A stretch of 64,000 nt of DNA, taken from Paenibacillus tianjinensis. GTDB lineage: Bacteria > Bacillota > Bacilli > Paenibacillales > Paenibacillaceae. The stretch is taken from positions 2,356,001-2,420,000 of the forward strand of contig NZ_CP070969.1 of assembly GCF_017086365.1 (NCBI RefSeq), in the 5' to 3' direction. A program made the translations under genes and the position numbers. This document shows positions 25,733 to 34,102 of this stretch, piece after piece. The number at the start of each line of letters is the position of its first letter. Within the stretch, counting starts at the first letter, position 1. The notes under the pieces are model-generated. The model had not been told where the DNA came from and did no database searches. It saw only the letters and a list, made by a program, of their open reading frames with translations.

Positions 25733-26602
25733 TCAATTGCTGTCATGATATACCGTTACAATGACTCCATCCATATTGTTCCCCGAGATCTCATAGTGCC
25801 GGCCTGCGGGAATGGTGAACGGGGTGTTGCCGGTAACAGGAACGTATGAAATTTGGTAGCTTACCCCATTCACCGTGGCTGTAATGGTCTTCTGCTCCTT
25901 AAGGAATACGAGATATTCCTCAAGGGTTAAGTTTTTGTCACGCATAATGATGCTGTGCGGCAATCCGACATAGCGGAAATGCCAGGGCTCATATTGAATG
26001 CCGGTGATGTCCGTCTTATCCTGCGGATAGCGTAAAATAAATCCGTAGTCCCAGGCATTCTGCTCAAGCCATTGCCCTTCAGGTGCATTGTTCATTTCCA
26101 TCTGGGTAGATCCGATATCGAGCGATAATCCAAGGTTATGTTCACTGTGGCCGGGGGGCAGAGCAACCTCAGCGCCTTTCTCCTCATAGAGCCGCTCCTG
26201 CTCCTCTTTGCTGCGGTAACCGCTGCTGATCAAAAAATGCTTAACGCCTTGGCGTCCGGCAGCTTCTATCATCGTTGAGAACTTTTCCGCTACCTTCTGC
26301 GACAGCATGATCTTGTTGTTAAGCAGCCCGTATCCTTCCGTCAGCTCTTGATGTTGAAACAGGTTAACGATATCGGGAGTAACCCCCGTCTTATGTACAG
26401 GATAATCCTTGTTGACCAGCAGCAGATTTCCCTGATAAATCTGATTCTTCGAAAGGACCGTTATATCAAAGCCTCCGGATTCTCCAGTCATAGCGCGGAC
26501 AGTTTCTGCCCCATGCGTATTATAGTTAACCTCCTTATTCTGATGCAGCGCCTCATAGCCCACCAGCAAAAGGATGACAGCCCAAAAAACCCACTTCTTC
26601 AT
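25733..26602 (-). CDS. VanY-like D-alanyl-D-alanine carboxypeptidase (peptidase M15B)
   Basis: A 289-residue membrane-anchored carboxypeptidase. One helix at about 5-20 anchors it; the M15B domain spans about 85-230. Zinc ligands and catalytic residues are visible: SGYRSKEEQ, SEHNLGLSLDIG (His and Asp ligands) and EPWHFRYVG (catalytic Glu and His ligand). Such enzymes trim the terminal D-Ala from peptidoglycan precursors and so lower glycopeptide binding. A C-terminal extension of about 50 residues (beta-rich) follows. The start at 26602 has AAGGAGG 7 bases before it. It lies between a VanS-like kinase gene and a VanZ-like gene. Confidence 0.9.
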   Translation of the reverse strand: MKKWVFWAVILLLVGYEALHQNKEVNYNTHGAETVRAMTGESGGFDITVLSKNQIYQGNLLLVNKDYPVHKTGVTPDIVNLFQHQELTEGYGLLNNKIMLSQKVAEKFSTMIEAAGRQGVKHFLISSGYRSKEEQERLYEEKGAEVALPPGHSEHNLGLSLDIGSTQMEMNNAPEGQWLEQNAWDYGFILRYPQDKTDITGIQYEPWHFRYVGLPHSIIMRDKNLTLEEYLVFLKEQKTITATVNGVSYQISYVPVTGNTPFTIPAGRHYEISGNNMDGVIVTVYHDSN

Positions 26603-26701
26603 TTCGGTTTCCTCCTTATCTTCATGTCTAAAGAATAGAGGCAACCGTTTAAAAAGAAAGTGGGGTAAAGTTAAAGTTTTTCTTAAATTCGCTAAGCAGA
26701 G

Positions 26702-27796
26702 TTATTGTGGCCGCGGCAGGCGGACTTCAAAGAGCGTACGGATAGGGTCACTTTCCACTGAGATTGTACCGTTATGCTGTTCTACGATATTTTTGGCAAT
26801 GAATAATCCGAGTCCGGTGCCGCCTTCGGGATGCTGCCGCGCCCGGTCGCCGGTATAGAACATATCGAACAGATAAGGCAGATCCGGCTTCGCAATGCTG
26901 CCGCCGTAATTGATCACTTGAACGACCGCCTGCTTCCCCTCGGGGTAACTGCGGATGTCGACATATTGGCCATCCTTGCCGTATCGCACGGCATTGGTGA
27001 GCAGGTTCTCAAATACGCGTGCAAGCAGCTCGCCGTCACCTTCAATCTCCATCTGCGGCGTGATCTCCAACCGGGCATGGAGCCCGTTGTTGTCCAGGAG
27101 CGGATACAGCTCTTCGTTTAACTGGACCAGCAGCTCGCTCAGGTCAAGCAGACGCTTATCAAGGGTCAGCATGCCGTAATTCATCCGGGTGATTTCAAAG
27201 AGCTCATCAATGAGCCTTTCCAGCCGCTGGGACTTGGTAAAGGCAATCGAGGTATAATGCCTGATTTGTTCGGCGGATAACTCTCCGTCGTTCAGAACAT
27301 AGTCGAGATAACCCAGCACAGACGTCAGTGGCGTACGCAGGTCATGAGCCAGATTCAGCACCAGCTGATCCTTGCTGTTCTCGGCGAAATCCCCGCGCTC
27401 CACCGCCTGCTGCAGCTTACCGCTGGCCAGATTCAAATCAGCGGCAATATCGCCGAACTCGTCGCTTGCGGAGATATCAATGCGACTGTTGAAGTCTCCG
27501 TTAGCCAGCTGGCGGATATGTTGCGAAATCTCCCGGAAATAATGGGCGTAGGGCTTCGTGAATAGGAAGAAGAACAGCAGTGCCAGCGGAATGAAAAAAA
27601 TCAGGAAGAAATTCAGATCGCCGATATTGCCGATGATATAGCGGAATCTGGCCAGAGAGTCCTCGGCCTTAACCTGAGATACATAATATGTTTGCAAAAC
27701 CTTATACAGTGCATAAGTAAGCGTGCCGGAGAGAAGCATGCTCAGGACAAGCAGCAGGATCATGGTGAAGCGGAAGCTGCGGAACAGTTTAGCCAT
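26702..27796 (-). CDS. VanS-like sensor histidine kinase
   Basis: A 364-residue membrane kinase. Helices at about 11-33 and 60-80 flank a short extracytoplasmic loop, so it probably senses a ligand or envelope stress at the membrane surface. HAMP at about 82-135, then the H-box LNLAHDLRTPLTSVLGYL with the phosphorylated His near residue 150. N-box NLLTNAVRYG and G-box GGTGLGLFIAKNI are intact. Its start overlaps the regulator's stop by 8 bases, so both are translated together. The overall form (short loop, HDLRTPL) is that of VanS and related kinases next to VanY/VanZ genes. Confidence 0.9.
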   Translation of the reverse strand: MAKLFRSFRFTMILLLVLSMLLSGTLTYALYKVLQTYYVSQVKAEDSLARFRYIIGNIGDLNFFLIFFIPLALLFFFLFTKPYAHYFREISQHIRQLANGDFNSRIDISASDEFGDIAADLNLASGKLQQAVERGDFAENSKDQLVLNLAHDLRTPLTSVLGYLDYVLNDGELSAEQIRHYTSIAFTKSQRLERLIDELFEITRMNYGMLTLDKRLLDLSELLVQLNEELYPLLDNNGLHARLEITPQMEIEGDGELLARVFENLLTNAVRYGKDGQYVDIRSYPEGKQAVVQVINYGGSIAKPDLPYLFDMFYTGDRARQHPEGGTGLGLFIAKNIVEQHNGTISVESDPIRTLFEVRLPRPQ

Positions 27797-28484
27797 TGAA
27801 TGTATACCCTACCCCCCAGATCGTTTTAATCCATTTATTTTTGTTCTGCTCCTCGCCGAGCTTTTTGCGCAGTGTACGGATATGCACCATAACGGTATTC
27901 CCGCTCTCATAGTAGGCTTCGCCCCAGACCTGCTGGAATAACTGCTCCGCGCTGAATACTTTCTTGGGGTAGCTTGCCAGCAGATAGAGAATATCGAACT
28001 CCTTGGGTGTCAGCTCCACATTGTTCCCGAAGACAATAACGGTCCGGCGGTCCGGATCAATCATGAGACCCCCGGCTTCAAGCACCGCCTTTTGTTCGGT
28101 CTGCGGCTGATTAAGCTGCATCGAACGGCGCAGCTGCGCGTTCACCCGGGCGACCAGTTCCATGGGATTGAACGGCTTGGTCATATAATCGTCAGCTCCG
28201 ATTACAAGGCCGGTGATTTTATCCAAGTCCGAGGTTTTGGCGCTCAAAAAGATAATTGGCAGCCTCTGCTGCTCCCGGATCTGCCGGGTCACCTCATGAC
28301 CGTCCAGCCCGGGCATCATAATATCCAGCACCGCCAAATCGATATGCTGCGATTGGACCGCCTGAACGGCTGCTCTCCCGTCGGTTACCTTGACGGCATG
28401 ATAGCCCTCTTTTTCCAGATGCAGTCCGACCAGATTGGCAATTTCAGCATCGTCATCGGCGATAAGAATCGTTATCCGTTTCAT
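27789..28484 (-). CDS. VanR-like OmpR-family response regulator
   Basis: A 231-residue regulator. The receiver domain (about 1-120) has the acidic pocket DDD near residues 8-10, the phosphorylated Asp in LDIMMPGLDG near residue 52, and Lys in MTKPFNP near 101. The C-terminal winged helix (about 135-229) is of the OmpR/PhoB type. The start at 28484 is chosen over upstream in-frame codons because AGGAG lies 9 bases before it. It heads the regulator-kinase-VanY-VanZ operon. Its own promoter region does not show the 11-base-spaced TTTAAG repeats found elsewhere in the window. Confidence 0.92.
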   Translation of the reverse strand: MKRITILIADDDAEIANLVGLHLEKEGYHAVKVTDGRAAVQAVQSQHIDLAVLDIMMPGLDGHEVTRQIREQQRLPIIFLSAKTSDLDKITGLVIGADDYMTKPFNPMELVARVNAQLRRSMQLNQPQTEQKAVLEAGGLMIDPDRRTVIVFGNNVELTPKEFDILYLLASYPKKVFSAEQLFQQVWGEAYYESGNTVMVHIRTLRKKLGEEQNKNKWIKTIWGVGYTFNG

Positions 28485-28697
28485 TTCATTTCCGCTCCTG
28501 TTAGAGTTAACTAGATTTTGCACCTGTGCGGCGCTTTGCTCCTAGTGTACCTTATCGGAAGTTGTTTCGCGAACCGTAATCGTGAATAATAGGTATAGGC
28601 TGCTTCGTTCGGCGTTCGCTAAGAAATAGAGGTTCTGCCAGTCTCCCGGGTGAGAGAGTTATATTTTAAATACTTAAATTTGTAACTATTATAGAAA

Positions 28698-28745
28698 CGG
28701 CATAGCCCGAAAGAGTCATGCCGGAGCTTACCCGGAGATGGTAAG
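28698..28745 (+). promoter_or_regulatory. Two-hairpin leader of the LiaS-like kinase gene
   Basis: CGGCAT/ATGCCG (28698-28723) and CTTACC/GGTAAG (28727-28745) form two adjacent stem-loops between a TATTAT box at 28686-28691 and the ribosome site at 28762. The leader would be about 80 bases. No known riboswitch class is recognised. Confidence 0.35.
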
Positions 28746-28775
28746 GTTAGAATCAGGATTTAGGAGGGGACAGCA

Positions 28776-29627
28776 ACGTATACGAGAATTAAGCTGCTAA
28801 TTCTGCTGCTTCCAACGGTCATGGTCGGCATTTGGGAATTGGTGCGCCACCAGTTTTTGATGCCTTATATTTCGATGGATATGGGGAACTATTTAACGCC
28901 TGCACTGGTCTTTTTGTTCAGCATTATGCTGCTGCTGCCGCTGTTCCGGATGATGGAGCGGAATCAGAGGGAGCTGGAACAGGAACGGGCTGCAAAGGCT
29001 GCAATGGAAGCCCGCGAAGGCTTGGCCAAGGAGCTGCATGAAGGGATGGCGCAGTCCCTGTTCCTGTTATCGGTACGGATTGACCGCCTGGAGCAGAGCC
29101 GCAAGCAGGGCGGGATTAGCGCAGAGAGTGTAGATCAGATTAAAAAGACGGTCCATGAGGTAAACCGTTACGTGCGTCAGGCGATTGCCAGTCTCAAGGT
29201 GCCGGTCTCTGGCAAGGCGGAGTTCTCCCTGGAACGTTCAGTGAAGGAGCAGCTCTCGGCCATCGCCAGTGAGGTGATGATTGGTGTCACGCTGAATTGG
29301 AGCCTGCAGGAGGATGCATTGACGGCTGCGGAACAAGCCGAGCTGCTGTCCTGCATCCGTGAAGCGATAATCAATGTGCGCAAGCATACTCGGGCAGGCA
29401 GAGTTACCATTTCCGGTGAGGGCGGTCAGCGGCACTGGAGAGTGACTGTTGCGGATAACGGAGCGGGTATTATACATAGCGATCCATTTGCGGTGAGCGG
29501 CAGTTACGGCCTCCAGATCATGAAGGAGCGTGCTGAGAGTATGGGCTGGCAGCTTGCCTTGAAATCCGGTGCCGGGGGTACGATTGTCGAACTAACGAAA
29601 GGGGGGCCTGCGGATGAACCGCTGTAG
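28776..29627 (+). CDS. NarL-type sensor histidine kinase (apparent ACG start)
   Basis: A 283-residue kinase if read from ACG at 28776. Helices at about 4-20 and 38-56 are followed by a coiled coil and the HisKA_3 region with KELHEGMAQSLFLLSVR (phosphorylated His near residue 89), and an ATPase domain with VADNGAGI and SYGLQIMKERAE. AGGAGGGG at 28762-28769 lies 6 bases before the ACG. The first in-frame ATG is at 28821, lacks a ribosome site and would lose the first membrane helix (IKLLILLLPTVMVGIW). It overlaps the regulator gene by 14 bases. It resembles LiaS/VraS-type cell-envelope sensors. Confidence 0.85.
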   Translation, partial: TYTRIKLLILLLPTVMVGIWELVRHQFLMPYISMDMGNYLTPALVFLFSIMLLLPLFRMMERNQRELEQERAAKAAMEAREGLAKELHEGMAQSLFLLSVRIDRLEQSRKQGGISAESVDQIKKTVHEVNRYVRQAIASLKVPVSGKAEFSLERSVKEQLSAIASEVMIGVTLNWSLQEDALTAAEQAELLSCIREAIINVRKHTRAGRVTISGEGGQRHWRVTVADNGAGIIHSDPFAVSGSYGLQIMKERAESMGWQLALKSGAGGTIVELTKGGPADEPL

Positions 29628-30279
29628 GGTACTGATCGTCGATGATCATGCGCATGCACGTGAAGCGATGGGCGAGATCCTGTCGCTGGATGAACGTTTC
29701 GAAGTGATTGGTGCAGTGGGAAGCGGAGCCGAGGCGATGGTCTGGACCGGGCAATGGATGCCCGACCTCATTCTGATCGACATTGAAATGCCGGGAATGG
29801 ACGGGCTGGAGACCACACGGCGGATCAAGCAGGAATATCCGTATGTCAAGATCGTGATCGTCACTGTTTCTGATGAAATTTCGTACTTGTTTGAGGCCCT
29901 GAAGCAGGGTGCACAGGGATATCTGCTGAAGAATCTGGCTCCATCGACCTGGATCGAATATCTGCTGGCGATTGTTAGTGAAGAGGTTCCACTTAGCCGG
30001 GAGCTGGCCTTTCAGATTCTGAAGGAATTTGCGGTGACCTCTGTGAAGGAGGAACGGGAAGCATTAACGGCGCGGGAGAAGGAAATACTGGGCTGTGTCT
30101 CCTCTGGTTCCACGAACAGGGAAATTGCATCAACCCTCGGCATCTCCGAGCACACGGTCAAAAACCATCTCAAAAACATCCTGCAAAAGCTTCAGCTACA
30201 GAATCGAACGCAGCTGACGCGCTATGCCCTGGAGCAGGGGCTGGCTTCACGTGAGCGGGATTTTCCGCGGAAGAGATAG
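29614..30279 (+). CDS. NarL/LuxR-family response regulator
   Basis: A 221-residue regulator, partner of the kinase just upstream, with which it overlaps by 14 bases. The receiver has DDHAHAR near residues 10-16, the phosphorylated Asp in LIDIEMPGMDG near residue 56, and Lys in LLKNLAP near 108. The C-terminal LuxR-type helix-turn-helix (about 150-210) contains LTAREKEILGCVSSGSTNREIAS and ISEHTVKNHLKNILQKL. AAAGGGGGG precedes the ATG. YcnI follows 56 bases later and may be in the same transcript, which would link the pair to copper or envelope stress; this is inference. Confidence 0.93.
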   Translation: MNRCRVLIVDDHAHAREAMGEILSLDERFEVIGAVGSGAEAMVWTGQWMPDLILIDIEMPGMDGLETTRRIKQEYPYVKIVIVTVSDEISYLFEALKQGAQGYLLKNLAPSTWIEYLLAIVSEEVPLSRELAFQILKEFAVTSVKEEREALTAREKEILGCVSSGSTNREIASTLGISEHTVKNHLKNILQKLQLQNRTQLTRYALEQGLASRERDFPRKR

Positions 30280-30335
30280 AAGCTGAATATAGCTAAACTT
30301 TAACATCATCGAGAAGATAAATAGGGGGAATGATC

Positions 30336-30998
30336 TTGAATACGTTGCTTCGTAAAATAACAACTTTGACTGCTCCCATGGCGGCAGCCTTGATGCTGTT
30401 TGCAGCGGTAGCCAGTGCGCATGTAACCGTCACTCCGGCCGAGTCCACCACCGGTGCCTGGGAGACTTATACCCTGAAAGTGCCTTCGGAAAAAGACATT
30501 GCCACCGTGCAGGTGGATCTGCGCATTCCGGAAGGTGCCGCATTCAAGCAATACGAGGCTGTGCCGGGCTGGAACGTGACCATTGACGGCAATAAAGTCA
30601 GCTGGACGGCGACTGGTGAAGGCATTCAGGCCGGCCAGTTCCAGCGCTTTTATTTTACAGCCCAGAACCCGGATACAGCAGGCGATATCGCCTGGGATGC
30701 CTATCAGCATTATGCGGATGGCAGCTTAGTGCAGTGGTCCGGCGAGGAAGGTTCGGAATCCCCGCATTCCATTACCGGGATTGTAGAGGCAGCGGCAGGC
30801 AGTGACAGCCACTCACATGGTTCAATGGATATGGATATGGGAAACGGCGGTTCTATGAGTATGGATGAGCACAATGCAATTATGGCGGACGTGGACAAGT
30901 CAAACGGCACCTCGCCGCTGCTGTATATCACGCTGGGGATCTCGCTGTTGTCGTTCCTGCTGGCGGCGATTAGTTTGCTGCGGGGGAAGAAGGAGTAG
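30336..30998 (+). CDS. ycnI: YcnI family copper-binding protein (DUF1775)
   Basis: A 220-residue secreted, membrane-tethered protein. A signal peptide ends in VASA so that the mature chain starts with HVTVTP; in B. subtilis YcnI this N-terminal His is part of the copper site. The DUF1775 beta domain spans about 29-155 with VPGWNVTI and WTATGEGI. A His/Met-rich linker (SHSHGSMDMDMG, SMSMDEHN) and a C-terminal membrane helix follow. TTG at 30336 is preferred because AGGGGG is 7 bases before it; ATG at 30330 is too close. CopC/CopD and the CsoR/YcnK regulator that usually accompany YcnI are not in the window. Confidence 0.88.
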   Translation: MNTLLRKITTLTAPMAAALMLFAAVASAHVTVTPAESTTGAWETYTLKVPSEKDIATVQVDLRIPEGAAFKQYEAVPGWNVTIDGNKVSWTATGEGIQAGQFQRFYFTAQNPDTAGDIAWDAYQHYADGSLVQWSGEEGSESPHSITGIVEAAAGSDSHSHGSMDMDMGNGGSMSMDEHNAIMADVDKSNGTSPLLYITLGISLLSFLLAAISLLRGKKE

Positions 30999-31044
30999 GG
31001 CTGGAGCACTGGGAGCATATTTAAATAACTACGATAATAGGAAG

Positions 31045-31093
31045 CTGTGGATTGCTTCATCCAATAGGGGGTGAGCGGTCCACAGTTTTTTTG
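31045..31093 (+). terminator. Rho-independent terminator
   Basis: CTGTGGA pairs with TCCACAG across a 27-base loop and is followed by seven T. It ends the two-component/YcnI transcript. Confidence 0.75.
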
Positions 31094-31117
31094 TGTATAG
31101 GGCTGGAATTTCCCAGC

Positions 31118-31585
31118 TCATTTTGATTTTATTAAGTAAAGAACAAGTTCATCGTCGATACAAACTTGACTTCCGGGTTCGACAGGTAAATCATTGTACA
31201 TGACTCCCCTGCCATCAGGGATATAACCCCGTTTTACGTACAACCGTTGCGCGGTTCCGTAGCTGGCATATAATCCAAAACCAATACCGATCGAATTTGA
31301 TCTGGAAAATGCTGCTTCTTCAAGGACTTCAACTAGAGCACTCCCTATGCCGCGTTTTCTAAAAGGGGGGATGATATCGAAATTCTGAATTTCGGGAATG
31401 TTGTTTTCAGCAAAGTGCGGGTAATGAGATTTAAAGACGACATGTCCCCATCCTGCAAACTCATTTTCATAGAACACTAAGTATGTAACGCGTGCTTGGG
31501 TTTGGTTTTCTTTCCAGCAAAGTTCAATATAATCCAGAGGTTTGCTTACGTCATGTAATGCTAATCCCGTATTGGATTTTAGATG
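31118..31585 (-). pseudogene. GNAT acetyltransferase missing its N-terminus
   Basis: The frame encodes the core and C-terminus of a GNAT acetyltransferase: PEIQNFDIIPPFRKRGIGSAL is motif A and GTAQRLYVKRGY motif B. Homology-like sequence continues upstream of the first GTG (31477) as SKPLDYIELCWKENQTQARV and further to about 31585, where a TAA stops the frame. No start codon with a ribosome site lies in that extension, and the first strand and helix of the fold (about 15-20 residues) are missing. Either the 5' end was lost or a GTG-started fragment survives. It is more A/T-rich than its neighbours. Confidence 0.55.
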
Positions 31586-31690
31586 GGATTAAACTATTTT
31601 TGTTAAACTATCCAGCAGACAGCCGCCCAGCATCTTCCGGATGATCTCGTGGTATTTCGCTTCGGATTTGACTTTCAGGCTTGCCGGAGG

Positions 31691-31708
31691 CTATGTTTGT
31701 AAACATAG
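31691..31708. promoter_or_regulatory. Perfect 18-base palindrome before the phosphoesterase gene
   Basis: CTATGTTT-GT-AAACATAG is a perfect inverted repeat 23 bases upstream of the start at 31731. It could be a dimeric regulator site or a weak leader hairpin. Confidence 0.4.
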
Positions 31709-31730
31709 GTACGGGTTTAGGAGGGATAGG

Positions 31731-32981
31731 ATGAAAGACTTAAAGACTGTACTCATCATCGGAATCATCATTCTCGTGTTATTTGTGGCTGCGGTGGCGC
31801 TGGAATGGCTGAAGTCTGGGCGGACTGCGGAGAATTTGTCTTCCGGTATACCCTATAATCTGGTCACTACCTTCAAAAGTGATGCGGAGAACGGCCGTGC
31901 GTTCACCTGGTACACCGAAGACTCCGGCGCTGCCGGCTTGCTGCAAGTAGTGATAGGCGGGAAAGCCGCTTTTGACGAAGAAGCTGTAATCAAGGTGGAA
32001 GCTGATAATACGGTTATCAAGACAGATAAGGGCAGCAGAGGTGTCCATAAAGCTGAGGTTAGCGGGCTTGAGGCAGGTACGCTGTATACATACAGAGTGG
32101 GTACGGGCAATGTAGGTGAATGGAGTGCAGCGGTGCAGTTCACAACGGCGAAGGTGGACAGCGATAGTGTAACGTTTATCAATGTAACCGACTCGCAGGG
32201 TGTGACGGCGGCGGATTTCGATATTTGGGGCAAGACGCTGAATAAGGCGTTTCAGACCTTCCCGTCGGCACAGTTTATTGTGCATAATGGTGACTTCACG
32301 GAGACTCCGGGGGATTCGGCGGCCTGGGACAGCTTGTTCAGCAATGCTGAACGATGGATTTCAGGCATCCCGCTGATGCCGGTGACAGGCAATCATGATG
32401 AGATCGACGGACAGGCGGCGGAATTCACCTCCCATTTCAATCTGCCGGGCAACGGGGCAAAAGGCTCGATCGCAGGGACTTCATATTCCTTCAATTATGG
32501 ACCGGTGCATGTAACAGTACTCAATACGGAGAGTAATCTGAAAAAGCAGGCCGACTGGCTGAAAAAGGATCTGGCGGGCACGGATAAGCCGTGGAAAATC
32601 GTGGCGATGCACCGCCCGGCCTATGGCGGCAACACCTATAAGAAGGTGGAGGACTGGACAGTGATTTTTGATAAATATCAGGTCGATCTGGTCCTTCAGG
32701 GTCACAATCATGAATATTCCAGGTCTTATCCGTTGCTTGACGGTGCCATCGTGCCCGAAGGCGAGAAGCCGGTAGGAGCGGCCAGGGGAACGGTCTATGT
32801 GGTTACGAACGCTTCCGGATCCAAGTTCAACGAGAAAAAGGAGGATCAGTTCTACCATAAAGTCCATTTCCAGAATAACCAGCCGATGTTCGCCGGGATT
32901 TCCGTCAGTGGACGTATGCTTAGCTTTGAGGCTTATGATATCGACGGCAACAAGCTGGATGAGTTCATCCTGACGCATTAG
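31731..32981 (+). CDS. Membrane-anchored metallophosphoesterase (purple acid phosphatase-like)
   Basis: A 416-residue enzyme facing outward: an N-terminal helix (about 6-25) serves as anchor. Residues about 40-140 form a fibronectin-like domain of the purple-acid-phosphatase type, and about 145-390 the metallophosphoesterase domain. Metal-site blocks are VTDSQG, VHNGDF, TGNHDE, AMHRPAY and GHNHEYSR. The first block has DSQ where many relatives have D-x-H, so one ligand may differ. It could release phosphate from organic esters outside the cell. ATG at 31731 follows GGAGGGATAGG; a longer in-frame start at 31641 lacks a site. A palindrome lies just upstream. Confidence 0.88.
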   Translation: MKDLKTVLIIGIIILVLFVAAVALEWLKSGRTAENLSSGIPYNLVTTFKSDAENGRAFTWYTEDSGAAGLLQVVIGGKAAFDEEAVIKVEADNTVIKTDKGSRGVHKAEVSGLEAGTLYTYRVGTGNVGEWSAAVQFTTAKVDSDSVTFINVTDSQGVTAADFDIWGKTLNKAFQTFPSAQFIVHNGDFTETPGDSAAWDSLFSNAERWISGIPLMPVTGNHDEIDGQAAEFTSHFNLPGNGAKGSIAGTSYSFNYGPVHVTVLNTESNLKKQADWLKKDLAGTDKPWKIVAMHRPAYGGNTYKKVEDWTVIFDKYQVDLVLQGHNHEYSRSYPLLDGAIVPEGEKPVGAARGTVYVVTNASGSKFNEKKEDQFYHKVHFQNNQPMFAGISVSGRMLSFEAYDIDGNKLDEFILTH

Positions 32982-33290
32982 GCAAAGGAGACTTTGCTGA
33001 TTTGTTAGCAGAGTCTTTGGTTTGACTAAAAATGTAATATTTAGTGTGAAAATGGTACGTTATCTGGCGACATATTTCTGAAATGTTGAACCGTTTTATG
33101 CCCGAACGGATATCGGCGGCGCCTGCCGCTGGATTCGGTTCCGGCAGTCTGGTCTGGGGCAATGAACCCTCATAATCATAAGCGGCGGAAAGTGAGGCAC
33201 TGATTTAAACCATAAGCTAACTTAAACGAGCAGCCTCATCCTTCACTTTGCGGTGGAAGATGAGGCTGTTTCAATCATGAAGTCCTGCCG
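32982..33290. other. Intergenic region with two hairpins
   Basis: A 309-base gap between convergent genes. It holds a hairpin with weak T run at 32990-33022 (GACTTTGCT / AGCAGAGTC), a 30-codon frame from 33083 without ribosome site, and the strong hairpin at 33231-33273. Nothing else is recognised. Confidence 0.7.
33231..33273. terminator. Hairpin terminator
   Basis: CAGCCTCATC pairs perfectly with GATGAGGCTG around a partly paired loop. It lies just beyond the stop of the minus-strand SDR gene and is followed by TTTC on the plus side. Confidence 0.75.
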
Positions 33291-34031
33291 CTATAACGTC
33301 TGTCCGCTATCCACCGTGATGATCTGCCCTGTCATGGCCTCCTGTGTAAGTGCAGCGCAGATGAACCTTGCGATATCCTCCGGTTCCGCAATCCGCTGCA
33401 ATAGCAGATTCGGTGCCAGGCTATGCATTTGTTCCTCCCGGCCTGCCCACCACCGCGTTGCGACTGCACCCGGAGCGACACAGTTAACCCGGACATCGGG
33501 GGAGAGGGCGCGGGCCAGCGATTTAGTAAGGCCGTGGACGGCTGCTTTGGAGACCGCATAGGGCAGCGAAGAACCGTTGCCCGTATTCCCCGCAATGCTT
33601 CCGAGGTTGACGATTGCCCCCTGTTTGCTCTGCTTCAGATAAGGGGCCGCTGCCCGGGCGCAGTAGAACATTCCTTTGACATTGACATCAAACAGCTCAT
33701 CCCACACCTCATCACCAGCAGCTTCCAAATCCGCAAGCGGAATATGCCTGGTGATGCTGGCGTTATTCACCAGCAGATCAAGCGTTCCAAATGCTGTAAT
33801 GATCTGCCCGACCATTCCCCGGACCTCGCTGTCTTTAGACACATCGGCCTGTACCGCAATGGCCTGTCCGCCCTGTTCTCTAATTACCCGCACGGTTTCT
33901 TCGGCCTCTGCTGCGGAACGGGAATAATTCACGGCGACTGCTGCACCGCGTCGGGCCAGCTCCAGGCTGACAGCCTTACCAATCCCAGTGCCTCCGCCGG
34001 TCACAAGCGCTGCTTTTCCTGCAAGTTCCAT
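33291..34031 (-). CDS. Short-chain dehydrogenase/reductase
   Basis: A 246-residue classical SDR, close to 3-oxoacyl-ACP reductase-like enzymes. The cofactor loop is TGGGTGIG at about 11-18, and NNAS at about 90-93 stabilises the sheet. The catalytic Ser-Tyr-Lys set is in LGSIAGNTGNGSSLPYAVSKAA (split: NLGSIAG and YAVSK). The Asn-Tyr after strand 2 (VNYSRS) suggests NADPH. It is divergent from a LysR-type regulator with a 128-base shared region, and is its probable target. Substrate unknown. AGGAGAGG precedes the start. Confidence 0.92.
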   Translation of the reverse strand: MELAGKAALVTGGGTGIGKAVSLELARRGAAVAVNYSRSAAEAEETVRVIREQGGQAIAVQADVSKDSEVRGMVGQIITAFGTLDLLVNNASITRHIPLADLEAAGDEVWDELFDVNVKGMFYCARAAAPYLKQSKQGAIVNLGSIAGNTGNGSSLPYAVSKAAVHGLTKSLARALSPDVRVNCVAPGAVATRWWAGREEQMHSLAPNLLLQRIAEPEDIARFICAALTQEAMTGQIITVDSGQTL

Positions 34032-34102
34032 TTGTATCCTCTCCTCTGTACATATAGCTTTGTTCTCGATATAAACTATTTTAAAGTTAACTCTTGATTC
34101 TG

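Noticed and set aside
28680..28691. TGTAACTATTAT before the LiaS-like kinase as a further Rrf2 operator
   Set aside because: Only the left half-site is present; the right half (GTTACA) is missing.
32965..33162. Minus-strand open frame beyond the phosphoesterase gene
   Set aside because: It overlaps the terminator hairpin and lacks a ribosome site and protein-like composition.
33083..33175. 30-codon frame between the phosphoesterase and SDR genes
   Set aside because: No ribosome site and no recognisable features; likely chance.
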